50,436 nt of DNA from Lachnospiraceae bacterium. GTDB lineage: Bacteria > Bacillota > Clostridia > Lachnospirales > Lachnospiraceae. The stretch covers positions 1 through 50,436 of the forward strand of contig CAAGQC010000094.1 in NCBI GenBank assembly GCA_900771995.1. The letters are read 5' to 3'. Of the stretch, positions 41,544 through 49,475 are shown piece by piece; within the stretch, counting starts at the first letter, position 1, and each line of letters opens with the position of its first letter. The notes under the pieces are model-generated. The model worked only from the letters and a program-made list of their open reading frames with translations, was not told the origin of the DNA and did not search any database. A program made the position numbers and the translations under genes.

Positions 41544-42404
41544 TTATTTCAGATCTCTGTTGTCGACACCGTCCATGTCGTCGAAGTCCTGATTCTCTCC
41601 GACCATACCCCAGATAAAGGTATATGCTCTGGAACCGCATCCGGAATGGATGGACCAGCTGGGGGAGATCACTGCTTCTTCGTTACGCATTACGATGTGG
41701 CGGGTCTCATCGGGCTCACCCATGTAGTGCATGACAAATGCGTCTTCCGGCATATCGAAATACAGATATACTTCCATACGTCTGTCATGGGTATGACAGG
41801 GCATGGTGTTCCATACGCTGCCGGGCTCTAACTTCGTCATACCCATCTCCAGCTGACAGCTTTCTACCTGTCCGGGAAGGATATACTTGCAGATTACTCT
41901 GTGGTTGGCATCCTCCAGAGTACCCAGTTCTACTTTATTCTCATCCTTTACAATGACTACACCCTCTTCGGGAGTACCTTCCGGCTTGATCAGCACGGTA
42001 GGATAGGTCTTATGTGCGGGAGCGGAATTCAGATAAAATTTAGCGGGCTGCTTCTCATCTTCGCTGGCGAAAATGATCTCCTTGGAGCCCATTCCTATGT
42101 ACATGGCTTCCTTGTAGCCTACCTTGTACACTTTGCCATCAACGGTAATCATACCTGCTCCGCCGATATTGATCACACCCAGTTCTCTTCTCTGGCAGAA
42201 ATACTCTGCACGGAGTTCATCTCCGGCGGTCAGAGTGATAGGGGTTACAGGGACTGCTGCTCCTGTAATGATTCTGTCGATGTGGCTGTACACCAGCTTG
42301 ATCTCGCCGGGTACGAACAGATTCTGGATCAGAAACTCTTCTCTCAGACGCTCTGTGGTATAATGCTTCACATCTCTTGGTGATACTGCTGTTCTAAGTT
42401 CCAC
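41544..42404 (-). CDS. kduI: 5-dehydro-4-deoxy-D-glucuronate isomerase
   Basis: It converts 4-deoxy-5-ketouronate, the product of pectin or glycosaminoglycan cleavage, to the 2,5-diketo form used by KduD. It is a 286-residue bicupin. The start is GTG at 42404 (AGAGG upstream), which gives the family N terminus VELRTAVSPRDVKHYTTERL. The zinc ligands are PCHTHDRRMEVYLY (His, His, Glu) and SPSWSIHSGCG (His). It is the first gene of the operon, read from the promoter at 42478-42507, and divergent from the AraC regulator. Confidence 0.95.
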   Translation of the reverse strand: MELRTAVSPRDVKHYTTERLREEFLIQNLFVPGEIKLVYSHIDRIITGAAVPVTPITLTAGDELRAEYFCQRRELGVINIGGAGMITVDGKVYKVGYKEAMYIGMGSKEIIFASEDEKQPAKFYLNSAPAHKTYPTVLIKPEGTPEEGVVIVKDENKVELGTLEDANHRVICKYILPGQVESCQLEMGMTKLEPGSVWNTMPCHTHDRRMEVYLYFDMPEDAFVMHYMGEPDETRHIVMRNEEAVISPSWSIHSGCGSRAYTFIWGMVGENQDFDDMDGVDNRDLK

Positions 42405-42464
42405 CTTACGCCTCTCTTTCCTCAACAGACGGCCTGTGCGCCGACATTGAATGATACCTTTTTA

Positions 42465-42478
42465 TGAAAGCACTTACA
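42465..42478 (+). promoter_or_regulatory. Catabolite-responsive element (cre) at the kduI promoter
   Basis: TGAAAGCACTTACA differs at one base from the strong CcpA consensus TGAAAGCGCTTACA. It lies just downstream of the kduI -10 box, over the expected start of transcription, the usual place for repression by CcpA-HPr(Ser-P). Confidence 0.75.
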
Positions 42479-42507
42479 TTATAACATATCATTGTAACCA
42501 TTTCCAA
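42478..42507 (-). promoter_or_regulatory. Promoter of the uronate operon
   Basis: TTGGAA (42502-42507), an 18-base spacer and TATAAT (42478-42483) on the minus strand. A 7-base inverted repeat GAAAAGA-9-TCTTTTC (42584-42606) lies between it and the AraC gene. Confidence 0.65.
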
Positions 42508-42680
42508 CACATTTTTACTAATTTTTATAAAAATTTTGAAAGGCTGTAAATGCTTTTCTCTTTTGTATGAGTTAAGTATACTAGAAAAGATTCTCAAAGT
42601 CTTTTCATATTTTAATCTAAACATTGCAAATTTTGAACTTTTGGTGTTTAATGAAAGAAAAAGAGAAAAGGATGAAAGAA

Positions 42681-43577
42681 ATGGAAGAACTTACCTCCTG
42701 TAAAACGGCCATAGAGAACTGTAAAAGCTCCGGGACCTTTGCCATTGCCCACCTGTATAAGGAAGAAAAAGCCATGGACATGCACATCCATGACTGCTAC
42801 GAGATCTACTATTCCATCTGCGGCGGCAAGCAGTTCCTCATCGACAACTGCTTCTACACCATCGCCCCGGGAGATCTCTTCATCATCAACCAGTACGAAA
42901 GCCACAAGCTGACCCAGATCGACAATTCCGTCCACGAGCGGATCGTTCTGTCGGTGGCACCGGATTTCATGAAGCAGATCTCCACGAAGGAGACGGATCT
43001 GAGCTTTTGCTTCACCCACCGTACTGTGCCCTTTTCCCATAAGCTTTCCCTCAATAAGGAACAGCAGAAGCGTTTCCTCTATTATATCAACAAGATTACC
43101 TCCGCGGAGGGCTTTGCCCATGACATCACGGAATACGCTGCCTTCATGGAACTGATGGTCATGCTCAACACCCTGTTCATCCGCAGTGCGGAGCAGACCG
43201 CCATCGGAGAAGCCCCTGCTGCCGATGCTGCCGAATACAAGGACAGCAGCTACCGCTACAACCATCAGGTGGACGATATCCTGGCTTACATCAACCAGAA
43301 TATCTCCCAGCCCATTACGGTGGAGCAGCTGGCCGGACAGTTCTATTTAAGCGAATCCTACATCTGCCGGATCTTCAAGTCCGCCACCGGCACTACCATC
43401 AACAAATACATCACCGCCCGCCGCATCAGTATCGCCAAAGCGGTTCTGAACGAGAACGGCAATGTTATGGAAGCCTTCGAGCGCAGCGGCTTCACGGACT
43501 ACAGCAATTTCTTCAAAGCCTTCACCAAAGCCGTGGGCGTTTCCCCGAAAAAATACGCAAGCCTGAGTGTCAGCTAA
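42681..43577 (+). CDS. AraC family transcriptional regulator of the uronate operon
   Basis: A 298-residue regulator. The ATG at 42681 has AAAAGG 9 bases upstream; earlier in-frame starts have poor sites. The N-terminal cupin (about 20-110) has MDMHIHDCYEIYYSICGG and FIINQYESHK. The C-terminal double helix-turn-helix (about 195-298) has PITVEQLAGQFYLSESYICRIFK and GFTDYSNFFKAFTKAVGVSPKKY in outline. It is divergent from kduI, with which it shares a 275-base control region, so it is probably the pathway activator. The inducer is inferred to be a uronate or KDG. Confidence 0.9.
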   Translation: MEELTSCKTAIENCKSSGTFAIAHLYKEEKAMDMHIHDCYEIYYSICGGKQFLIDNCFYTIAPGDLFIINQYESHKLTQIDNSVHERIVLSVAPDFMKQISTKETDLSFCFTHRTVPFSHKLSLNKEQQKRFLYYINKITSAEGFAHDITEYAAFMELMVMLNTLFIRSAEQTAIGEAPAADAAEYKDSSYRYNHQVDDILAYINQNISQPITVEQLAGQFYLSESYICRIFKSATGTTINKYITARRISIAKAVLNENGNVMEAFERSGFTDYSNFFKAFTKAVGVSPKKYASLSVS

Positions 43578-43602
43578 ACTGCCGACCCTCAGGCTCTTTT
43601 TT
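43560..43602 (+). terminator. Terminator of the AraC gene
   Basis: AGCCTGAG pairs with CTCAGGCT, followed by CTTTTTT on the plus strand. The first arm lies in the last codons of the gene. Confidence 0.8.
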
Positions 43603-43609
43603 CCATTTA

Positions 43610-44473
43610 TCAATCATTCGGTCTCTGGTAGAACCGGCCTGCCAGATTCTCCGTGCGGATCATGTTGACAAAGGCCTGGGGATCCGTCTCCCGCACCGTG
43701 TTCACAACCTTGTTCACCTCGTCCCGTCCCACCACGGAATACAAAACATCACATTCCTGTTTGGAATAACAGCCCTCTCCCTTGATCAGGGTGGCATCGT
43801 GATGAGTGATCTCCGCAATAGCTTCGTAGACATCCTCCGGCCGTTTGGTCACAATGATCAGCGTCTGCTTCTGGTAGCGCTTGTACAGCACATGGAGCAC
43901 CTGTGTGGAGGTATACTGGAAAATAATGGAGTACAGCGCCTTATCCCAGCCGAACAGTGCTCCGGCGATTCCCAAGATCACCACATTTCCCGCGAAAATA
44001 TAATTCCAGGAATCAATGCCGTACTTCTCCGACAGAAAGATGGCGATAAAATCCGTGCCTCCGCTGGTGGCATTGGCGAACAGGCACAGGCTGATGGCCA
44101 GCGCATTGATCAGTCCGCCGAAAATAGCAATCAGCAGAATGTCCTCCGTCACCGGCCAGGCCGGCACGATATCCGTCAAAATGCCACTCACTACGATCAT
44201 CAGACAGGAATAGCCGGTAAACTTCTTTCCGATAAATTTAAAGCTGATGACTGCCGGAACCGCATTTAAGATAAAGTTGATCACCGAAAAAGGAGGCTCC
44301 CAGTGCCACAGCAGCACGCTGATCTCCTGGATCAGACGGGTCAGACCGTTAAATCCCCCGGGGATCAGGCCTCCGGCCCGGACAAAGCTTTTCAAATTGA
44401 CTGCCATGATAAAGGATCCCGCCAGGATCAGGCAGGTACGCCGCAGGGTATCACAAATACTCTTCTTCGTCAT
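43610..44473 (-). CDS. YitT family membrane protein with DUF2179 domain
   Basis: A 287-residue protein from the ATG at 44473 (AGAAGGAG upstream). About five membrane segments form the YitT region (SFIMAVNLKSFVRAGGLIPGGFNGLTRL, INFILNAVPAVISF, FANATSGGTDFIAIFLS). The C-terminal DUF2179 domain of about 80 residues (LIIVTKRPEDVYEAIAEI; CDVLYSVVGRDEVNKV) is cytosolic. Function is unknown; a transport or sensing role is suggested by topology only. Its start overlaps the yfhO-like stop by 23 bases, so it is co-translated. Confidence 0.9.
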   Translation of the reverse strand: MTKKSICDTLRRTCLILAGSFIMAVNLKSFVRAGGLIPGGFNGLTRLIQEISVLLWHWEPPFSVINFILNAVPAVISFKFIGKKFTGYSCLMIVVSGILTDIVPAWPVTEDILLIAIFGGLINALAISLCLFANATSGGTDFIAIFLSEKYGIDSWNYIFAGNVVILGIAGALFGWDKALYSIIFQYTSTQVLHVLYKRYQKQTLIIVTKRPEDVYEAIAEITHHDATLIKGEGCYSKQECDVLYSVVGRDEVNKVVNTVRETDPQAFVNMIRTENLAGRFYQRPND

Positions 44474-47018
44474 AATTTGCTCCTTCTTTCCTCTTGCCGC
44501 CGCGTCTCTGCCACAGCACACATCCCACAAGGATCAGCACGCTTCCCGCGCTTACCGGAACGCCGATATTCCATCCATCCGGCACATAATGCATCTGAAT
44601 CGTATGCTCTCCAGCTTCCAGATCAAAGGCCATCAGGGCATCGCCGAAAGTCTCCGGCTCCGTCTTTTCCCCGTCGATCCACACCGTCCAGCCCTTCTCA
44701 TAAGGTACGGACAGAATCAGTCTTCCGGCCTCACTCAGATTCAGGGTTCCGGAAATATGTGTGCTGTCCATCTCTACACTTTCCAGATGTTCCCGGGACA
44801 GGAGTTCCACCGCCTGTGCCAGTACTTCCTCGTTCAGCACATAAGCCTCCGCGGATACCTTCGGGGTATCGTCCGTGTCATCCCCGTTGGTCAGGGTGAC
44901 TCTTTCCCCCTTTTGCAGATATCCCAGATACAGGATGGATCCGTCCTTTAAGTCACTGTAGTCCTGGGTCTCCAGCGGACCGCCCAGCACCTCCACTTTT
45001 TTCGTTCCCGTATCGTTGATCCTTGTGTAATAATAGCCTGCCCGGTCAGCGGTGATACATGCATTGTCTCCGGAAGCCTCACTGGTCACATGATCCAGCA
45101 ATGTGTCCGTAATTCCCAGATCTTCCACCAGCTGGTTCTGCACTCTCACCCCGGTGCCGATCTCGTCTGAGACATTCCAGCCTGTGGGTGCCACATAGCC
45201 GAAAGGAAGCGTATATTTGCAGTGATATAAATAAATATTCCCGCTGTCTGCCACCGTTTCATACAACCCGTTCGCATATTTGTCTGACTCGCCGAACATA
45301 TAATCCACATTCAGAAGTGCTGCCACGAAAGCCGTCGCTCCGTCGTAACCGTAATAGACCTTGCTATGGCGCATGCCCAGGGTTTTATACAGATCCATGA
45401 CACTGGAGTTCATGGTGGAGGAAAATACCGAAGCCGTGGGATACCCCGTCAGAGTACCGTCATTTTTCGTCTTGCGGGTGAACTTCTCCACACGGAAGAA
45501 ATTCTCCCCCTCCTGTTCCTGCGCCAGGGCATACAGTGCCTTGTAATCCTCCTGGTCTCCCAGATAAGCGGTGCGTCCCGTGGTTCCAAGACTGGTATTA
45601 AAGGTGTTGATACTCAGTTCCGCCACCACACAGGCCAGCACCAGAATCCCCAGCACCTGTCTCGTCAGTTCATCCTTCCTCGTCCGGTACAGATACAGGA
45701 GCACTCCATAAATCGTAACGAACACAAGGGTCAATACCTCAATTCCGGTGTCAAAATCTTCGCTCTCCACGAATTTCTCACAGGCCAGCAGAAATATCAC
45801 CGCTGCCAGATACCCGTACAGGATCTGCTTGGGTGTCGTGGCCTCCACATTCCGGAAAGCATCGTAGCACATCACCAGTATCAGAAAGATATACAGAAAG
45901 GACTGTCTCGCCGGCAGGGAATCCGGATAGTTCAGACCATGCCACAGGAAATCCAGAACATTGGTCTCAAAACTCAACAACAGAAATCCCGCCAGTGCCA
46001 GATTGCAGAACCGTTTCCTCACCGATATTTTTTCATTCAGCGCATACATGGGTACCAGCAAAAAGACCGCCACACCACAGTAAATATTCGGCCAGTGCTC
46101 CAGCCCTCTCTCCGTGGTCACGCACATGCAGTGTCTCGCCAGCATATCGAAGACGGAAAAATAGGACTCCAACGTACTGGGGAAATCCGAGTTGCCGAAA
46201 TCCGTCCGCAGGATAGCGCAAACCTCTGGGATCAACAACGTCGCTGCCAGCCCTCCGGCCAGCAGGGAGGCAAATGCAAATCTTCCGATCCTTCCGAATA
46301 CGATCCGTGCCTTCCGGCTCTTCCCTTCCGTCATGGTATGGTATTCCGTGACCAGCAGCATCCCAAAATACAGCACCAGAAAGATGCAGATCATAATGGA
46401 AATATAATAGTTGGTCAGAATGCAGAGTCCCAGCGTCACGGTATACAGAACCCACTTGCCTTCTCTCACCAGCCGCTCCGCTCCCCACAGGATCAGTGGT
46501 AACAGGATCAGGCAGTCCAGCCACATCACATTCCAGTTGTAGGCAGCCAGATAGCCGGACAGAGCATACGCAGTGGAAAACAAAACCACCGCCGGATCCG
46601 CTTTGCCGAAAACCTTCCGCAGATAAATGCTGAAGGTCAGCCCCATAAGACCGATCCGCAGGATCACCAGGTAACTCATGAATTCCATGATCAGGCTTTC
46701 CGGCAGCAAAAATACCAGCCAGTTAAAAGGGCTCGCCAGATAATAGACGTACAGTGCCAGGAAGTTTGATCCGATCCCTACATTATAAGAATAGAACAGC
46801 CCCTCTCCCGCTTTGATCTTGTGTACAAATTCACTTAAAAAAGGCATATACTGATGGTACATGTCGGAGAACAGAAAGCTCCGGTCACCAAAAGGATATA
46901 TGCCTCGTATGATAAAAAGAACCAGCATAACAAGTGCAGGCGCAAAGAACGCAAGCACAGAGATCCCTCTCTGCATCCTGCGCTCTGCACTTGTTGCTGT
47001 CGTTTTATTGCCCTTCAT
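44451..47018 (-). CDS. YfhO family membrane protein (GT-C-like)
   Basis: An 855-residue polytopic protein. The first half has about 12 hydrophobic segments and the loop FLFSDMYHQYMPFLSEFVHKI with Asp and Glu typical of GT-C-like lipid-sugar transferases. The second half is mostly extracytoplasmic beta structure (GRLILSVPYEKGWTVWIDGEKTEPE). A last membrane span and a basic tail follow. In Bacillus and Listeria, YfhO-type proteins add sugars to lipoteichoic acid outside the cell. The neighbouring LtaS-like enzyme fits that, but no CsbB or GtcA partner is present. AGGG-type signals before the start are weak. Confidence 0.85.
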   Translation of the reverse strand: MKGNKTTATSAERRMQRGISVLAFFAPALVMLVLFIIRGIYPFGDRSFLFSDMYHQYMPFLSEFVHKIKAGEGLFYSYNVGIGSNFLALYVYYLASPFNWLVFLLPESLIMEFMSYLVILRIGLMGLTFSIYLRKVFGKADPAVVLFSTAYALSGYLAAYNWNVMWLDCLILLPLILWGAERLVREGKWVLYTVTLGLCILTNYYISIMICIFLVLYFGMLLVTEYHTMTEGKSRKARIVFGRIGRFAFASLLAGGLAATLLIPEVCAILRTDFGNSDFPSTLESYFSVFDMLARHCMCVTTERGLEHWPNIYCGVAVFLLVPMYALNEKISVRKRFCNLALAGFLLLSFETNVLDFLWHGLNYPDSLPARQSFLYIFLILVMCYDAFRNVEATTPKQILYGYLAAVIFLLACEKFVESEDFDTGIEVLTLVFVTIYGVLLYLYRTRKDELTRQVLGILVLACVVAELSINTFNTSLGTTGRTAYLGDQEDYKALYALAQEQEGENFFRVEKFTRKTKNDGTLTGYPTASVFSSTMNSSVMDLYKTLGMRHSKVYYGYDGATAFVAALLNVDYMFGESDKYANGLYETVADSGNIYLYHCKYTLPFGYVAPTGWNVSDEIGTGVRVQNQLVEDLGITDTLLDHVTSEASGDNACITADRAGYYYTRINDTGTKKVEVLGGPLETQDYSDLKDGSILYLGYLQKGERVTLTNGDDTDDTPKVSAEAYVLNEEVLAQAVELLSREHLESVEMDSTHISGTLNLSEAGRLILSVPYEKGWTVWIDGEKTEPETFGDALMAFDLEAGEHTIQMHYVPDGWNIGVPVSAGSVLILVGCVLWQRRGGKRKEGANYDEEEYL

Positions 47019-47047
47019 ATAAATATTCTCCGCAAATTCTCATGATT

Positions 47048-48910
47048 TTACCTTCCGTAATCAAACAGCAGATAATATTCCAGACTCCGGTAATCGTTCA
47101 ATGCTTCCCCACATTCCTTCACCGTCGTAAGAGTGCCGTCCGCTTCTCTCACACCAGCTGCGCTGATCACCGGGTATTTCTCCCGCACTTCGGCCAGACT
47201 GCTCTGCAAAGCCGGCAGCGGCAGATCACTGTTCTCCAGCACATCCATAGCCAGATAATTGGCACTGGTCTCTCCGTCCGTCTGCTCCTCGATGTCAAAG
47301 TTGCTCCAGATCACATAAGGTACTTTGTATTTTAACAGATTTTCCTCGTCTGTCAAAGTCTCAGGATCCACTTTATTATTTCTTAAGATCGGGTTGCTCA
47401 CATAGGTGGTGGGCTGATGATCGCCGAAGAATACGATCATGGTATCCTCCTCGGCCTGCGAGAAATAATCGATCAGTTCCTGCAGAGCGGAATCCGTCTG
47501 TTTTACCAGGGACAGGTACATGGACAATGCCTTGGAATCAATGCCTTCCACCGTGATGTCCGGGGTAAAGTTGTGGAACTCCTCCTCATAACCGCTGTGG
47601 TTCTGCATGGTTACGTTGAAGACAAACAGAGGCTCTCCCTCTTCCTTGTTCTCGTACAGCTCGATGATCTTGGCAAAGCTGCTCTCATCGGAAATATAGT
47701 TACGGATTCTCTTCGGATTCCTGAAATCGTCCTGTGACAGGAACTCGTCAAACCCAAGCAGCGGATAGACTCTGTCTCTGTCCCAGCCGCTGGCATAATA
47801 GGGATGGATCGCCACCGTATGATAATCCAGTTCCTTCAGATAGGAAGCTAAGGACGGCATCTCCTTCTGTACATACTGCTGATAAGCCACGCTTCCCTGT
47901 GGCAGGAAACCTATGGTGCTGCCGGTTAAAAATTCGAACTCCGTATTGGCAGTATTCCCGCCCAGCACGGAAACATTCAGATAACCGGTTCTGGTATTCT
48001 CGGCCCCCTGCTGCAAGCTGTGAATAAAGGGCATATAATCCTCATTGGTGGTAAACTCCCCCCGGACTGCCAGATCCGAAAATGCCTCATCCATAATAAC
48101 AATGATATTCGGGCGCTTCACGCTCTCCGGATCTTCCACGGCTGCCGTAAGCCCTGCGGAATCTTTTCCCGCCTGTTCATAATTGCTGCCGGTTCCGTCC
48201 GCCGAGTATCCCGCAGGTTTCTCCACATCCAGATATTCCAGTTCCATCAGAAATGCCACGATGTTGCCATCTCTTTTATTCATGACCGTAGGGGTGAACA
48301 GCTTGTCATACAATCCGAAGTTCTGCACAAAGCTCTCGCTCTGTACCATGCCGGTATAGCCATAGATCATGACAATGCTAAGCAGGATCAGTGCCGCTCT
48401 CTTGGCCACTCTTCCCGGAGCCTTCATGTGAAAACGGCTCTCGATCATCAACAGTGCCAGGAATCCCACGATGACCAATATGGTCCCGACAGACAATTCA
48501 TAGCTGAAATTTCCCGCCACACTGGCTGCCGTACCGATGGAATAAATGTCCCATGGCATGATGGGTGCGGAACGGAAATTCAGCACATAATAATTGGCCA
48601 GCCCCGCCACCATGAAAAAGGCCGTCTGCAGCATCAGCGCCGCCCGGACATATTTTACAATGCCGAACAACAGTAGTGCCGTCAGCACATAAAAGGCCAT
48701 GTTTAACAGCTGGGTCTTGAAATGCATGGTCGTAAAGGGATTGTGGGTGTACATTTCAAATAAGTAAAAAGTAACTAACGGACAGATCACCAAAGCCACA
48801 CAGGAAGGCAGCTTCTCTCTGGTGATTCCTATTTTCCTTACGGAATGACGCAAAAAGCCTGTAATGGCAACTGCGACACTTCGTATTGATTTTTTCTGTA
48901 AATAATCCAT
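47048..48910 (-). CDS. LTA synthase-like sulfatase-fold membrane enzyme
   Basis: A 620-residue enzyme from the ATG at 48910 (AAGGAG 9 bases upstream). Five membrane spans occupy about the first 210 residues. An extracellular sulfatase-fold domain follows: NIIVIMDEAFSDLAV with the first metal ligands, SVLGGNTANTEFEFLTG with the catalytic Thr, MQNHSGYEEEF, and FFGDHQPTTY with the late Asp-His metal site. LtaS enzymes transfer glycerol phosphate from phosphatidylglycerol to build lipoteichoic acid. The exact polymer here is not proven. It precedes yfhO by 29 bases in one operon. Confidence 0.88.
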   Translation of the reverse strand: MDYLQKKSIRSVAVAITGFLRHSVRKIGITREKLPSCVALVICPLVTFYLFEMYTHNPFTTMHFKTQLLNMAFYVLTALLLFGIVKYVRAALMLQTAFFMVAGLANYYVLNFRSAPIMPWDIYSIGTAASVAGNFSYELSVGTILVIVGFLALLMIESRFHMKAPGRVAKRAALILLSIVMIYGYTGMVQSESFVQNFGLYDKLFTPTVMNKRDGNIVAFLMELEYLDVEKPAGYSADGTGSNYEQAGKDSAGLTAAVEDPESVKRPNIIVIMDEAFSDLAVRGEFTTNEDYMPFIHSLQQGAENTRTGYLNVSVLGGNTANTEFEFLTGSTIGFLPQGSVAYQQYVQKEMPSLASYLKELDYHTVAIHPYYASGWDRDRVYPLLGFDEFLSQDDFRNPKRIRNYISDESSFAKIIELYENKEEGEPLFVFNVTMQNHSGYEEEFHNFTPDITVEGIDSKALSMYLSLVKQTDSALQELIDYFSQAEEDTMIVFFGDHQPTTYVSNPILRNNKVDPETLTDEENLLKYKVPYVIWSNFDIEEQTDGETSANYLAMDVLENSDLPLPALQSSLAEVREKYPVISAAGVREADGTLTTVKECGEALNDYRSLEYYLLFDYGR

Positions 48911-48939
48911 TGCTTGATTCTCCTTACGATTCTTAAGAG

Positions 48940-48968
48940 ATTTTATCGCAATGACAGAAAAATAACAA
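48940..48968 (-). promoter_or_regulatory. Promoter of the LtaS-like/YfhO/YitT operon
   Basis: TTGTTA (48963-48968), a 17-base spacer and TAAAAT (48940-48945) on the minus strand, 30 bases before the start codon. Confidence 0.65.
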
Positions 48969-49041
48969 TTTCCGAATTGCACACATTTGCTAACATTACA
49001 GGCTTAATTTTGTTACTTTTTACGAATATTTTACTTAAATC

Positions 49042-49458
49042 TTAGTTGATTTCGTATTTTCCGGCTTCCTTCAGGCGCAGCATGGCTCTCGCCATGGATG
49101 CCTGGGATACATGATACTCCTGAATGCTCTGTTTCTGACGCAGCTGCTCTTTGGCACGCTCCAGGGCTGCCTCCGCACGGACTCTGTCGATATCCTCCGG
49201 ACGCTCCGCCGTATCCACTAGCATGTTCACACGGTTATGAGAAATGTAGACGAAGCCTACACCGACTACTGCCTTGGTCCAGTCATCATCTTCTTTTTCC
49301 TTGAACCGTACCTCGCCTTCCTTCGTGGCAATGACCATATCCTCATGATGAGACATGATGGCCTGCTCGCCGTCTAAGGCCGGTACGATAATGATGCCGC
49401 ATTTTCCGTCAAAAAATACTTTGTCACTGGCAATGACCTTCAAGCTGAAGGTGTTCAT
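49042..49458 (-). CDS. atpC: F1Fo ATP synthase epsilon subunit
   Basis: A 138-residue central-stalk subunit that couples rotation and can inhibit ATP hydrolysis. The N-terminal beta-sandwich (FSLKVIASDKVFFDGKCGIIIVPALDGEQAIMSHH in outline) is followed by the C-terminal helical pair (DRVRAEAALERAKEQLRQKQ; ASMARAMLRLKEA). The ATG at 49458 is preferred over a GTG two codons earlier. It is the last gene of the atp operon, 17 bases after atpD. No strong terminator was seen behind it. Confidence 0.95.
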   Translation of the reverse strand: MNTFSLKVIASDKVFFDGKCGIIIVPALDGEQAIMSHHEDMVIATKEGEVRFKEKEDDDWTKAVVGVGFVYISHNRVNMLVDTAERPEDIDRVRAEAALERAKEQLRQKQSIQEYHVSQASMARAMLRLKEAGKYEIN

Positions 49459-49475
49459 ACGCACACCGCCTTTCC

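Noticed and set aside
45366..46502. A 378-codon plus-strand frame opposite the YfhO gene
   Set aside because: It lies wholly inside the YfhO-like gene in antisense, has low-complexity Gln/His-rich text and no ribosome binding site.
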